Shown here: positions 8,582-17,521 of the stretch, one piece after another
Position numbering within the stretch: the first letter of the stretch is position 1
Layout of the letters: each line of letters begins with the position of its first letter
Translations under genes and position numbers: made by a program
Source: Clostridia bacterium
GTDB lineage: Bacteria; Bacillota; Clostridia; Oscillospirales; CAG-272
NCBI GenBank assembly: GCA_017942005.1
Contig: JAGAVJ010000027.1
Coordinates: 62,001 to 126,000, forward strand
Length of the DNA: 64,000 nt
Direction: 5' to 3'
Notes under the pieces: generated by a model
Database searches by the model: none
What the model was told of the DNA's origin: nothing
Seen by the model: the letters and a program-made list of their open reading frames with translations, nothing else

Positions 8582-9958
8582 TTACGATACCGTTCTCGTT
8601 AAATTGTGAATCCAACGGTACCGGTTGACCTTTACCACAGCAACAAAACACTTTAAAATCTGATCACTCTTTAAGCATGCAAACACAACCCACGGCGGTG
8701 CGCCAAGGTAAGAAGCAAGCAGTGCCGACGGCAGTACAATACAAAACACATGGAAGGTATCGTTTTTAAAAACGAAGGAAATATCGCCGCCAGCCTTGAC
8801 AAGTCCGGACAGACAGGGCATTTGATAACAGGTTCCGAACATGGAGACACAAAGCACGATCATAAACTGCATCGCATACGCCGCAGCCTCATCGCTGACC
8901 GCATACATAGACACAAAGGTCTGCCGCAGAAGCATGATAAAGGTACAGGTAAATACACCAACGCCTAAAAATAATACCTGTGTGGTACGTGCATATTCCT
9001 TGACCTTTTCCACATCGCCGGAACCAACCGTTTTTCCTGTGATGACACCCACAGCGCTTGCCAATCCGCGCACCCAGATATATACAAGGTTATGCATATT
9101 TCCGATAATGGAGGAGGCAGAGATCACCGCTTTTGAAAAATGTCCGAGAATACCGGATTGTGTAATGGTATTGATCGCCCAGACAATTTCTCCTGCCATA
9201 ATCGGCGTTCCGTACCGCAGGAAATCTTTTTGCAGCAGCGGATTCGGATGTACAAGAAAATCCTTTGCACGCAGATTCATTTTATGATCTATAAACCGTG
9301 CATATAACACCGCGGCCGTGCATTCCACGATACGGGAAATCAGCGTCGCAATGGCTGCGCCGCTGATTCCCATGACCGGGAAGCCCAGCTTGCCAAAGAT
9401 CAAAACATAGTTGAGGGAAATATTGATCACAAGCGCGATAAGCGATATGTACATCCCGATTTTTGCGTTTTCAACAGAACGCATTGCCGCAATGATGATC
9501 TGCGCCGCCGCATAAAATAAGAATGACCATGCGACGATGCTGAGATATACAGCGCCGTCTGCAATGACATCCGCCTCCGGTGTCAGCAATCCGATGAGCT
9601 GTGACGGGATAAAAAGCGCCAGCAGCATCGTAATCAGACCAAGCGCCAATCCGACGCGCATACTGAGCGACACGATTTGCTTGATGGTCTTCATGTCGCG
9701 TTTTCCCCAATACTGCGCGGCAAGGATTCCTGTCGTCTGTACAACACCGGTCAGCAAAAGCTGTAAAAAGGTCTGAATCTGGTTGCCCATATAGACGCCG
9801 GAAACGGCCGCATCGCCAAGCTGCGATACCATCAGGTTATCCGCGAAGCCAACGGCAAAGGTAATGAGGTTCTGTAAGGAAATCGGGACTGCAAGCGCCG
9901 CAAGCGATTTATAAAAGGAGCGGTCGCGGGTAAATAGATAACGTTTTGTTTTTTCCAT
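8582..9958 (-). CDS. MATE family efflux transporter
   Basis: 458 residues and about 12 hydrophobic segments in two similar halves. The N-terminal segment has the family pattern (ALAVPISLQNLITFAVGFAD, then NLMVSQLGDAAVSGVYMGNQ). MATE proteins export cationic drugs or metabolites using Na+ or H+ gradients. GGAG precedes the ATG by 8 nt. It lies 62 bp upstream of the lipid kinase on the same strand. Substrate unknown. Confidence 0.93.
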   Translation of the reverse strand: MEKTKRYLFTRDRSFYKSLAALAVPISLQNLITFAVGFADNLMVSQLGDAAVSGVYMGNQIQTFLQLLLTGVVQTTGILAAQYWGKRDMKTIKQIVSLSMRVGLALGLITMLLALFIPSQLIGLLTPEADVIADGAVYLSIVAWSFLFYAAAQIIIAAMRSVENAKIGMYISLIALVINISLNYVLIFGKLGFPVMGISGAAIATLISRIVECTAAVLYARFIDHKMNLRAKDFLVHPNPLLQKDFLRYGTPIMAGEIVWAINTITQSGILGHFSKAVISASSIIGNMHNLVYIWVRGLASAVGVITGKTVGSGDVEKVKEYARTTQVLFLGVGVFTCTFIMLLRQTFVSMYAVSDEAAAYAMQFMIVLCVSMFGTCYQMPCLSGLVKAGGDISFVFKNDTFHVFCIVLPSALLASYLGAPPWVVFACLKSDQILKCFVAVVKVNRYRWIHNLTRTVS

Positions 9959-10083
9959 GATGCTTCTCCGGTCCGGTAATATATCTTCTGCTCAGATTCC
10001 AATCAATCTGCGTCCCCGGACGTGATCTTGTCTCTGTCATAAGGGGTCAGTGATAAAACATAAAACACGGCAAAAGGCTTCTT

Positions 10084-11097
10084 TTATGAAATAGGTTTCC
10101 CCATATTGGAACTGCGGATTCTCTCATTTGCAAGAGATAAAATTTTCCGATCGTTGTCATAGGAAAGCAGCTTGTGTGCCTCCGCATAGGGCACAAGCCA
10201 GTCGCCGAAAATTTCATTTTCCATCGTAGTAACGGAATGCCCGTAAGAAAACTGTGCCATGGAATACACCGCACGCTTGTGTACAACACCCCACAGCACG
10301 TAATGATATTCACAGCGGAAATCGGGATCCGGTACGACGGAAAGAGAGGTTTCTTCTCTGATTTCCCGCACCATGGTTTCATATTCGTTCTCGCCGTATT
10401 CCACGTGTCCTTTCGGGAAGCCGATATGACCGGAACGGTTGCGGATCAAAAGATACAGCGGCTGTCCGTTATGCATGGCGTAAACGACAGCGCCGCAGGA
10501 CTTTTCATACATGCAGTACAACCGGTAACGTCCGCGGCGTTCTGCAAAGGAAATGGCATGACGGATTTCCGGCTCGTACAGTTCCATGTCCAATGGGGCG
10601 ACAATCAGCCTGTCGTAGCTGTACTGCGGCGGCGGAACGCATCCGTTCTGCAATGGAATCCGCACATTGCGGTGGACGACCGCGACGATTCTGCCGTGAA
10701 AGGTTTCCAGCGGTTCGTTTACCCCTAAGATATATACATACCGCGGCGGAAGAACACCGATATCATATCGCCTTGGATGCAGCGCCGTTCCGTTTTCCGT
10801 GTTTGTTTCATTCACTTTATTGATACCGGGAAATATATCAGACAAATCGGTTGTGATATATCCGCAATTGATCGGATAACATTTTCGCTTCTTCCCGTTC
10901 TTTTCCCCTGTACTCGCACCTTCTGCACCATCAAAATCCGATGTAGCGGATTTTGATAAAACCGTTTCATTTGTCTGTGCGCGTACAGCCGTATTTTTCG
11001 GATTCGGGGTACTGCCAAGCGGACGGTTGACAATCACGTCAACCTCACGTCCGAACAGTGCTGCATACCGTCCGTAGTGGCTGCGGATTTCTTCCAT
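10084..11097 (-). CDS. pyrophosphatase-like domain fused to a Nudix hydrolase
   Basis: 337 residues. Residues about 1-175 resemble the inorganic-pyrophosphatase-like proteins of Firmicutes (VDVIVNRPLGS near 20, YPINCGYI, YVYILGVNEPLETFHGR, IVAVVHR, DRLIVAP). The stretch where relatives carry metal-binding aspartates reads PRYVYILGVNEP, so the acidic residues appear replaced by V and N. Residues about 190-330 form a Nudix domain with the full box: G and E of GHVEYGE, then REIREETSL. Nudix enzymes cleave X-linked nucleoside diphosphates. A Ser/Thr/Lys-rich insert (about 30-75) interrupts the first domain. The start follows AAAAGAGGTGACGT. The substrate is unknown; the first domain may be only a binding or structural module. 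Confidence 0.8.
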   Translation of the reverse strand: MEEIRSHYGRYAALFGREVDVIVNRPLGSTPNPKNTAVRAQTNETVLSKSATSDFDGAEGASTGEKNGKKRKCYPINCGYITTDLSDIFPGINKVNETNTENGTALHPRRYDIGVLPPRYVYILGVNEPLETFHGRIVAVVHRNVRIPLQNGCVPPPQYSYDRLIVAPLDMELYEPEIRHAISFAERRGRYRLYCMYEKSCGAVVYAMHNGQPLYLLIRNRSGHIGFPKGHVEYGENEYETMVREIREETSLSVVPDPDFRCEYHYVLWGVVHKRAVYSMAQFSYGHSVTTMENEIFGDWLVPYAEAHKLLSYDNDRKILSLANERIRSSNMGKPIS

Positions 11098-11151
11098 TCA
11101 TACGTCACCTCTTTTCAAAAGACTTTCAATATATCATGTAATATGTAATAT

Positions 11152-11180
11152 ATTATACCATAAAATCTGATGTGTATCAA
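11152..11180 (-). promoter_or_regulatory. promoter for the Nudix fusion gene
   Basis: On the minus strand TTGATA (11175-11180), 17 bp, TATAAT (11152-11157), 55 bp before the start. Confidence 0.8.
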
Positions 11181-11316
11181 GTAGATTGCTTGAAAAATGT
11201 GAAAAAAGCGTATTTTATGCGCGGTCAATGCTATTCCGGCATTATTTTTTAAAGTACAGCGATAAATACAGGCGTTTGGAGCACTAAAAATTTTGTATGG
11301 AAAAATACATTTTCTC

Positions 11317-11346
11317 TTGACATATCAATCTCAATTGTGATATGAT
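11317..11346 (+). promoter_or_regulatory. promoter for the MFS gene
   Basis: TTGACA (11317-11322), 18 bp, TATGAT (11341-11346). The inverted repeat ATATCA...TGATAT (11322-11343) spans spacer and -10 and could be an operator. The -10 covers the first possible ATG (11342), which rules that codon out as the start. Confidence 0.75.
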
Positions 11347-11386
11347 ATTACATGCAGTTTATCATGCAGAAAGGCATTATTTTTTT

Positions 11387-12637
11387 ATGAAGCTTACAGA
11401 CAAACATACCTTATACGCAAGCTATCTTGGTTACATCACGCAGGCAATCATCAATAATCTTCCGCCATTATTATTTGTAACCTTTCAAACCCAGTTTGAT
11501 ATTCCTTTGACCAAAATCAGCGCACTGATTACAATGAATTTTGTCGTACAGATCATTGTCGACCTCATCAGTGCAAAATATGTAGATAAAATCGGTTACC
11601 GTCCGTCCGTCGTCTGTGCACATGTGCTTGCTGTCGCCGGTCTTGTTTTGCTTGGCATTCTGCCATTTGTAATGGATCCGTTTCTCGGTATTGTCATCGC
11701 CATGATACTGAATGCCATCGGCGGCGGCTTAACCGAGGTTTTGATCAGCCCGATTGTAGAATCACTGCCAGGCGACGAAAAGGCGTCTGCAATGAGCGTT
11801 CTTCATTCGTTCTACTGTTGGGGACATATGGCGGTCGTCATTCTGTCCACAGTTTATTTCGTTGCCGTCGGCACACAGCACTGGCAGTATCTGCCGTTTT
11901 TATGGGCACTTCTGCCGCTTGTCAACATCTTTTTATTTGCACGTGTTCCCATGCATGTACTGGTTGCAGAAGAAGACCGTATTCCGATTACAGAACTGTT
12001 CAAAAAGAAAATTTTCTGGCTGTTCTTCTTCCTCATGCTTTGTGCAGGCGCTGCGGAGCAGGCAATGAGCCAATGGTCCTCGTATTTTGCAGAACGCGGA
12101 CTCGGTGTTTCCAAGACGCTCGGAGATCTGCTTGGGCCGTGTGCGTTTGCTCTGACCATGGGACTTTCCCGTCTGATCTACGGCAAGCGCGGTTCCAAAA
12201 TGAATGTCCAAAAGTTTATTGTGTTCTCAGCGGTTTTGTGCCTGGGCGCTTACCTTTTGACCGTCTTTTCCCCGTATCCGGTGCTTTCCCTGATCGGCTG
12301 CGGCATCTGCGGCTTCTCGGTCGGTATCTTCTGGCCCGGCGTCTTTTCTACCGCTGCACAGACCTATCCTGCGGGCGGTACCGCGCTGTTTGCCCTCCTT
12401 GCGGTTGCCGGTGATCTGGGATGCGGCGGCGGTCCCGGTATGGTCGGCATGATTTCCGATGCGACATCAAACGGACTCTCCGCCATCAAGTCCATCATTC
12501 CCCAAGGTGCGGAAACTGAGCTGAAGGTCGGCATGCTGTTTGCCATCATCTTCCCCATCGGCATGCTCGCCGGTATGGCAATTCTCAAAAAAATGACGCA
12601 TACAGATTCCGAAAAGGAACAGAACAGGACCACATGA
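11387..12637 (+). CDS. MFS transporter
   Basis: 416 residues, about 12 membrane helices. It opens with MKLTDKHTLYASYLGYITQA and has helix-rich halves separated by a charged loop (EEDRIPITELFKKK) near residue 200. The protein resembles sugar/fucose-permease-like MFS members, but no substrate motif is recognised. The ATG at 11387 follows AGAAAGG; the upstream in-frame ATG lies in the promoter. It is transcribed alone between two convergent or divergent neighbours. Confidence 0.9.
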   Translation: MKLTDKHTLYASYLGYITQAIINNLPPLLFVTFQTQFDIPLTKISALITMNFVVQIIVDLISAKYVDKIGYRPSVVCAHVLAVAGLVLLGILPFVMDPFLGIVIAMILNAIGGGLTEVLISPIVESLPGDEKASAMSVLHSFYCWGHMAVVILSTVYFVAVGTQHWQYLPFLWALLPLVNIFLFARVPMHVLVAEEDRIPITELFKKKIFWLFFFLMLCAGAAEQAMSQWSSYFAERGLGVSKTLGDLLGPCAFALTMGLSRLIYGKRGSKMNVQKFIVFSAVLCLGAYLLTVFSPYPVLSLIGCGICGFSVGIFWPGVFSTAAQTYPAGGTALFALLAVAGDLGCGGGPGMVGMISDATSNGLSAIKSIIPQGAETELKVGMLFAIIFPIGMLAGMAILKKMTHTDSEKEQNRTT

Positions 12638-12670
12638 TAACTTGTAGTTATCCGATAACGTGAAGTTATC
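12636..12670. repeat. alternating GATAAC/GTTATC palindromes
   Basis: GATAACT/AGTTATC with loop TGT (12636-12652) overlaps the MFS stop codon. GATAAC/GTTATC with a 5-nt loop (12654-12670) follows, so the four half-sites can pair in more than one way. It sits directly before the terminator. Confidence 0.7.
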
Positions 12671-12674
12671 CGAC

Positions 12675-12721
12675 AAAAAACGGTTCTCTCAAAGAAGTCG
12701 CTTTGGGAGAACCGTTTTTTC
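12675..12721. terminator. bidirectional intrinsic terminator
   Basis: AAAAAACGGTTCTC and the complementary arm GAGAACCGTTTTTT enclose a second short stem (CAAAG/CTTTG). It separates the MFS gene from the convergent lipoprotein gene and has T runs on both strands. Confidence 0.9.
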
Positions 12722-12726
12722 TTCGT

Positions 12727-15225
12727 TTATTCGTTGATATACAGGAACACTCTTCGCTGAATGAACTGTGCCGCCTCTTCTATGGAGCGGACGCCGCTTG
12801 ATGCTTCCGACAGCTCCTCGTCTATGATCTGCGCAATGGTGGTATCCGCAATGCCGCACATCGGCGTTTTGGAAATATAGGAAATCAGCGACTGCACTTC
12901 CTCTTTTTTCACATAATATTCTTCTAAATTGGCACGCAGCAACAGCGGAAGTTTGTTTTTCGTAACTTCCCTGCAAAGTACAGAATGCAGACTTTCTATC
13001 AAATTACCCATAGAATCATACATGGAAAGCGAATTGCTGCACTTCTCAAAATAATAATAACCAAAATCAATACATTTGGCAAGCGCGGATTTTGTCACCG
13101 GAATTCCATAACCGTCCTGCAGTGCTGCCGATGTCTGCACCGTGTCGGAATACAAAAACGACAAAAATGCAGCTGCGCCGCCGGGATTGGCAGCATCCTT
13201 CAGCATACTGACATTCAACTCGCTTTCCGCATACAGACATCCGCCGATCGAGGAAGGATAGCCGCACAACCGCAGATTCGGTATCTGCCGCAGAAAATAC
13301 AGCATACAGCGCACATCGTTCACAGACGAAAGGGTCAGATTGGCAAACTTTACGGTTCCGCCGCACAGCGCTGCAATCGGGTCACCTCCCATGGAAATCC
13401 CATAGTGTATTCCGTCTGCGATATGAAAATATCCGTTTTCCTTGTCAATCAGTTTTCCTTCTCCGGTTTGCTGTCCTGTCTGCATTTGTGAAAGGAATGT
13501 CAGAAAGGCAATATAGGCATCGGAATCAAAGGCGCTAATTTTCTGTTCCATGTCCAAAAATTCGGACTGTGCTGTGGCGCGCAGCATCGGTAAAATCGAT
13601 TGATATCCATTTTCATCGGAGAACAGCACCTCGTCTTCCTCCAGCGCTTCCGCCATTTGATAAATCACATCCATCGTCAGCGGTACGTCAGCTGCCAGTG
13701 TATCGGTTGTTGTCAGCAATGTGGAAATGCGCAATGCAAGCGGCAGTCCTTCCACCGTGCCGCCCTCTGTCATAAAGCGGACACATTCCATGATATCCGC
13801 ACCGCCGATAAATTCACCGTCAAACAGCGACGACAGGTCATAAAACAGTCCTTTTTCAGACAGCTGCGTTTGCAGCTCCCTACCGTGATATCCGCCCAAA
13901 ACGAGAAGATCATACGCTGTGCTTCCACTCATCATATCGATTAAAAACGTCTGATTGGTTTGCTTGATATCTCCAAAATCCGCAGATACATTTCCCTTTG
14001 CCGCTATTTCCTCATAAGAAATCAATTCCACGATATAATCCGGATTTTCGCGATTAAAGGAGAGAATGGCTTCGCGCAGAAATGTCTGACCGGGATTGTT
14101 GTAATCTCCAATACTGGCAACACGCACCACCTCACGCACCGGCACCTGTACCTCTCCCGCGGACTTTAAAATTGCGGGGACTTCTTCATAGGTCAGGGGG
14201 TCTTTGTAGCACACAAGAAAGGTATCCTCCGGCAGCACGCCGTAAAACTGGAGATTTCCCCGGTCGAGATAGGAAAGTTTCCAATCCACAAGCAGCGATT
14301 CTTCGTGTGCATCGCCGCGCTGCACTACAATGCCGTCGCGTCCGATGAGATATACCGTATTCTCTGCATACAACACAGTGTCTGCCTGCCGGTAGGCTTC
14401 TGTTTCCTTATACAAAACAACCGGCGTTACCTGCTTTGTCGTGGGATCAAACCGATGCGCCGCGTTGTTGTCGCAGTACAGCACTACCGTACCGTCGCCG
14501 TCACGGTAGCCGCCGGACAGTGCGGATGCTGTCGAAAACGGACCGTATACAGCAAGCGTGCTGTCGATGAGATAAAAATTATGGCTGTCATATATATCAT
14601 AATATACAAAACAGTCCTCATCCACCGGAATTACAACTGGATGATTCGTTGCATTTGCTGTTTTTGCAAATGGTAATGGCTCAGATTTATCAATGATCAC
14701 ATCTGATGCATTCAAAAGATAAAATATGATTTGTTGATCACTTTCAAACACTTGACATGTCAGTTGTTTTCCATCCTGCAATAGATACAGATATTCACCA
14801 ATTTCGCTGCCGCGTATATCATAATCACTGTTTTGATTTTGGATTTTCTGTCTTTTTAAATTAATATCGTTTTTGCCTATATATGTCCCGTTTTTATCGT
14901 AAAATATTTGATAGGTTTCAATTTCTGTATCAGAGACGACCATACTTAAAAATCGAATTTGATCTTGATATAGATACTGATGATTATAAGTCTGTACAAG
15001 CCACTGCATCTGACGATCCGGAAGTTCCAAAAGGCTTATTTCATAGATACCGTGATTGGCTTCATATTGTCGTATCTCACCGGTATTCGTTTCTGCATCA
15101 TCGATTGCTGAATTTTTATTTTGAAAAGGACTTATTTTCACGTTGCTGCTATCGCCATGATTACAAGATAGCAACAAAATAAAAACCGTTGTAATAAACA
15201 ACATATGTAGGAATAATTTTTTCAT
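12727..15225 (-). CDS. large lipoprotein with solute-binding C-terminal half
   Basis: 832 residues. A lipoprotein signal (MKKLFLHMLFITTVFILLLS then C) is followed by about 330 residues with repeated beta-strand-like segments (FLSMVVSDTEIETYQIFYD, DEDCFVYYDIYDSHNFYLID and similar), possibly a propeller-like fold. From about residue 350 (REVVRVASIGDYNNPGQTFL) it resembles extracellular solute-binding proteins of the sugar type. The architecture matches the tandem pair at 41814 and 44524, including the C-terminal end. No permease gene is nearby. The ATG at 15225 was chosen because it opens the signal peptide; the Shine-Dalgarno site is weak. Role unknown: a surface sensor or binding protein is likely. 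Confidence 0.75.
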   Translation of the reverse strand: MKKLFLHMLFITTVFILLLSCNHGDSSNVKISPFQNKNSAIDDAETNTGEIRQYEANHGIYEISLLELPDRQMQWLVQTYNHQYLYQDQIRFLSMVVSDTEIETYQIFYDKNGTYIGKNDINLKRQKIQNQNSDYDIRGSEIGEYLYLLQDGKQLTCQVFESDQQIIFYLLNASDVIIDKSEPLPFAKTANATNHPVVIPVDEDCFVYYDIYDSHNFYLIDSTLAVYGPFSTASALSGGYRDGDGTVVLYCDNNAAHRFDPTTKQVTPVVLYKETEAYRQADTVLYAENTVYLIGRDGIVVQRGDAHEESLLVDWKLSYLDRGNLQFYGVLPEDTFLVCYKDPLTYEEVPAILKSAGEVQVPVREVVRVASIGDYNNPGQTFLREAILSFNRENPDYIVELISYEEIAAKGNVSADFGDIKQTNQTFLIDMMSGSTAYDLLVLGGYHGRELQTQLSEKGLFYDLSSLFDGEFIGGADIMECVRFMTEGGTVEGLPLALRISTLLTTTDTLAADVPLTMDVIYQMAEALEEDEVLFSDENGYQSILPMLRATAQSEFLDMEQKISAFDSDAYIAFLTFLSQMQTGQQTGEGKLIDKENGYFHIADGIHYGISMGGDPIAALCGGTVKFANLTLSSVNDVRCMLYFLRQIPNLRLCGYPSSIGGCLYAESELNVSMLKDAANPGGAAAFLSFLYSDTVQTSAALQDGYGIPVTKSALAKCIDFGYYYFEKCSNSLSMYDSMGNLIESLHSVLCREVTKNKLPLLLRANLEEYYVKKEEVQSLISYISKTPMCGIADTTIAQIIDEELSEASSGVRSIEEAAQFIQRRVFLYINE

Positions 15226-15351
15226 AGTTATAACCATAATTTCGCATATTCAGCTATGCTAAAAATGTCAAACAGAGCCTGAACGGTACGAAAATTTTCC
15301 TTTCCCAGGGTAGTTATAATAAAAAGCAGAATATTGGGAACTGTCGATTTT

Positions 15352-15380
15352 ATTTTACCACATAAATTCTGATTTGTCAA
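15352..15380 (-). promoter_or_regulatory. promoter for the large lipoprotein gene
   Basis: On the minus strand TTGACA (15375-15380), 17 bp, TAAAAT (15352-15357), 126 bp before the start, leaving an A/T-rich leader of about 120 nt. The rest of the 427-bp divergent gap up to typA shows no gene. Confidence 0.75.
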
Positions 15381-15533
15381 TCCAGCATTTATATACTTTC
15401 TATAATTATCTCATTTTGAAAAGTAACTCTATCATTATTTTTTGTACTTTTTTATTTTTTCTGCACCATATCGCCGCAGATGTGAACATTTTCTGAATTT
15501 TTATGGAAACCTTATAAAATTCATGGTTTTCTC

Positions 15534-15567
15534 TTTTCAAATGACGTTTTTTGTGATATAATATAAT
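15534..15567 (+). promoter_or_regulatory. candidate promoter for typA
   Basis: Two overlapping TATAAT boxes (15557-15562 and 15562-15567); TTTTCA at 15534-15539 is 17 bp before the first. The -35 is poor. A 6-bp stem TGTGTA/TACACA lies in the leader before the Shine-Dalgarno site. Confidence 0.45.
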
Positions 15568-15652
15568 GGTATTCATTCAAATTATAGGATATTATTTTAA
15601 AAAGGAATGTGTGTACCGATTTTTGATACACATAGCAAAGGAGAGGACAATT

Positions 15653-17488
15653 TTGGTCAGAGAAGATTTAAGAAATGTAGCAATTATCGCACACGTCGAC
15701 CACGGCAAAACCACGCTGGTAGACGGACTGCTCAAGCAGGGCGGTATTTTCCGCGACAACCAGGAAACGCAGACCTGTGTGATGGATTCAAACGACCTGG
15801 AGCGCGAGCGCGGCATTACCATTCTCGCCAAAAATACCGCCGTCCATTACAAAGATGTCAAAATCAACATCATCGACACCCCCGGTCACGCGGACTTCGG
15901 CGGAGAAGTAGAACGTATCCTGAAAATGGTCAACGGTGTTGTGCTGCTGGTAGACGCGGCAGAGGGTCCGATGCCGCAGACACGTTTTGTCCTGCAAAAG
16001 GCACTGGAAATGAACCACCGTGTTATCATTGTCATCAATAAAATCGACAAGCCCGACGCACGCCTTGACGAGGTCGGTGACGAGGTACTGGAGCTTCTGC
16101 TGGAATTGAACGCCACAGACGAGCAGTTGGATTCTCCGATGATCTGGTGCTCCGGACGTGCCGGCACCGCTTCCTACTCCCCCTATGAAGCATCGGACGA
16201 CTTAAAGCCTCTATTTGAAACCATTCTTGATTATATCCCAGCGCCGGAGGGCGAACCGGAGGAACCGCTGCAGATGCTCGTTTCCTCCATTGACTATAAC
16301 GATTATGTGGGTCGTATCGCCATCGGACGCATTGAGCGCGGTATTCTGCATGTCAATGAAGAAATTGCCATCTGCAATTATCACAATCCTGACGCAAAAT
16401 CCAAGCATGCACGTGTACAGGCACTGTACCAGATTGACGGTTTGCGCCGTGTCGCAGTCGAGGAAGCGACGGTCGGCGATATCGTCTGTTTCTCCGGCTG
16501 TGAGGATATCACCATCGGCGATACCATCTGCAAGCTGGACTGTGTCGAGCCGCTGGAATTTGTCAAGGTTTCTGAGCCGACGCTGGAAATGACCATTTCT
16601 GTCAACGATTCCCCGTTTGCAGGCAAAGAAGGCAAGTATGTCACCTCCCGTCATTTGCGTGAGCGTCTCTACAAAGAACTGTTAAAGGATGTTTCCCTGC
16701 GTGTCAGCGACGGTGAATCCGCAAACGAATTCCGTGTCTGCGGACGCGGTGAAATGCACCTTTCCATTCTTGTCGAAAACATGCGCAGAGAAGGCTATGA
16801 AATGGCGCTTTCCACCCCGCATGTCATCATGAAGGAAATCGACGGTGTAGAGTGTGAGCCTGTCGAAAAAGTTTACATCGACGTTCCAGATGAATTCTCC
16901 GGTACTGTCATCGAAAAAATGAGCCAGCGCAAAGGAAATCTGATCGATATGCAGAAGCGCGGCGAACGTATGCACATCATTTATGAGATTCCGACCCGCT
17001 GCCTGTTCGGTTACAGAAGCGAATTTTTGACCGATACCCGCGGCGAAGGCATTATGAACGCTGTATTTGATTCCTATCAGCCGTACTGCGGAGAAATCAT
17101 CCGCCGTTTTACCGGTTCTCTGATCGCATCGGAAACCGGCGAATCCACCTCCTACGGTGTGTTCAATGCGCAGGACCGCGGCGCAATGTTCATTTCCAAT
17201 CAGGTGCAGGTATATGAAGGCATGATCGTCGGCGAATGCCCGAAGGTCGAAGACATCGCAGTCAACGTCTGCAAAAAGAAGCATCTGACCGCCATCCGTT
17301 CCTCCGGTGCGGACGAAGCGCTGACCCTGACCCCGCCGAAAATCATGTCGATTGAAGAAGCAATGGAATTCATCGCAGATGACGAGCTGATTGAAGTCAC
17401 GCCGAAATCAATTCGTCTCCGCAAGAGAATTCTCGACAATTCCCTGCGTCTGAAGGCACAGGCAGCCATTAAGGCGCAAAAGAAATAA
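15653..17488 (+). CDS. typA: translational GTPase TypA/BipA
   Basis: Ribosome-associated GTPase of the EF-G family, involved in ribosome assembly and stress growth. 611 residues, near the 612 of B. subtilis TypA. GTPase motifs are G1 AHVDHGKTT near residue 15, G3 DTPGHADFG, and G4 NKIDKPDA. The C-terminal BipA-specific region ends in a Lys-rich tail (AAIKAQKK). The start is the TTG at 15653, six nucleotides after AAGGAGAGG, which gives MVREDLRNVAII and matches family N-termini; earlier in-frame codons give a long non-homologous extension. Followed after 33 bp by the PpiC-like lipoprotein gene. Confidence 0.96.
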   Translation: MVREDLRNVAIIAHVDHGKTTLVDGLLKQGGIFRDNQETQTCVMDSNDLERERGITILAKNTAVHYKDVKINIIDTPGHADFGGEVERILKMVNGVVLLVDAAEGPMPQTRFVLQKALEMNHRVIIVINKIDKPDARLDEVGDEVLELLLELNATDEQLDSPMIWCSGRAGTASYSPYEASDDLKPLFETILDYIPAPEGEPEEPLQMLVSSIDYNDYVGRIAIGRIERGILHVNEEIAICNYHNPDAKSKHARVQALYQIDGLRRVAVEEATVGDIVCFSGCEDITIGDTICKLDCVEPLEFVKVSEPTLEMTISVNDSPFAGKEGKYVTSRHLRERLYKELLKDVSLRVSDGESANEFRVCGRGEMHLSILVENMRREGYEMALSTPHVIMKEIDGVECEPVEKVYIDVPDEFSGTVIEKMSQRKGNLIDMQKRGERMHIIYEIPTRCLFGYRSEFLTDTRGEGIMNAVFDSYQPYCGEIIRRFTGSLIASETGESTSYGVFNAQDRGAMFISNQVQVYEGMIVGECPKVEDIAVNVCKKKHLTAIRSSGADEALTLTPPKIMSIEEAMEFIADDELIEVTPKSIRLRKRILDNSLRLKAQAAIKAQKK

Positions 17489-17499
17489 GTTAGAAAAGG

Positions 17500-17521
17500 A
17501 AGCTTTCGTCAAGCGAGAGCT
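17500..17521 (+). promoter_or_regulatory. hairpin between Shine-Dalgarno site and start codon (PpiC-like gene)
   Basis: AAAAGGA is followed by AGCTTTCG/CGAGAGCT (8-bp stem with one G-T pair, loop TCAAG), which ends right at the ATG. Without folding the site would be over 20 nt from the start. Confidence 0.55.

Noticed and set aside
11342..11386. upstream ATG (11342) as start of the MFS gene
   Set aside because: It falls inside the -10 box; the ATG at 11387 has the Shine-Dalgarno site.
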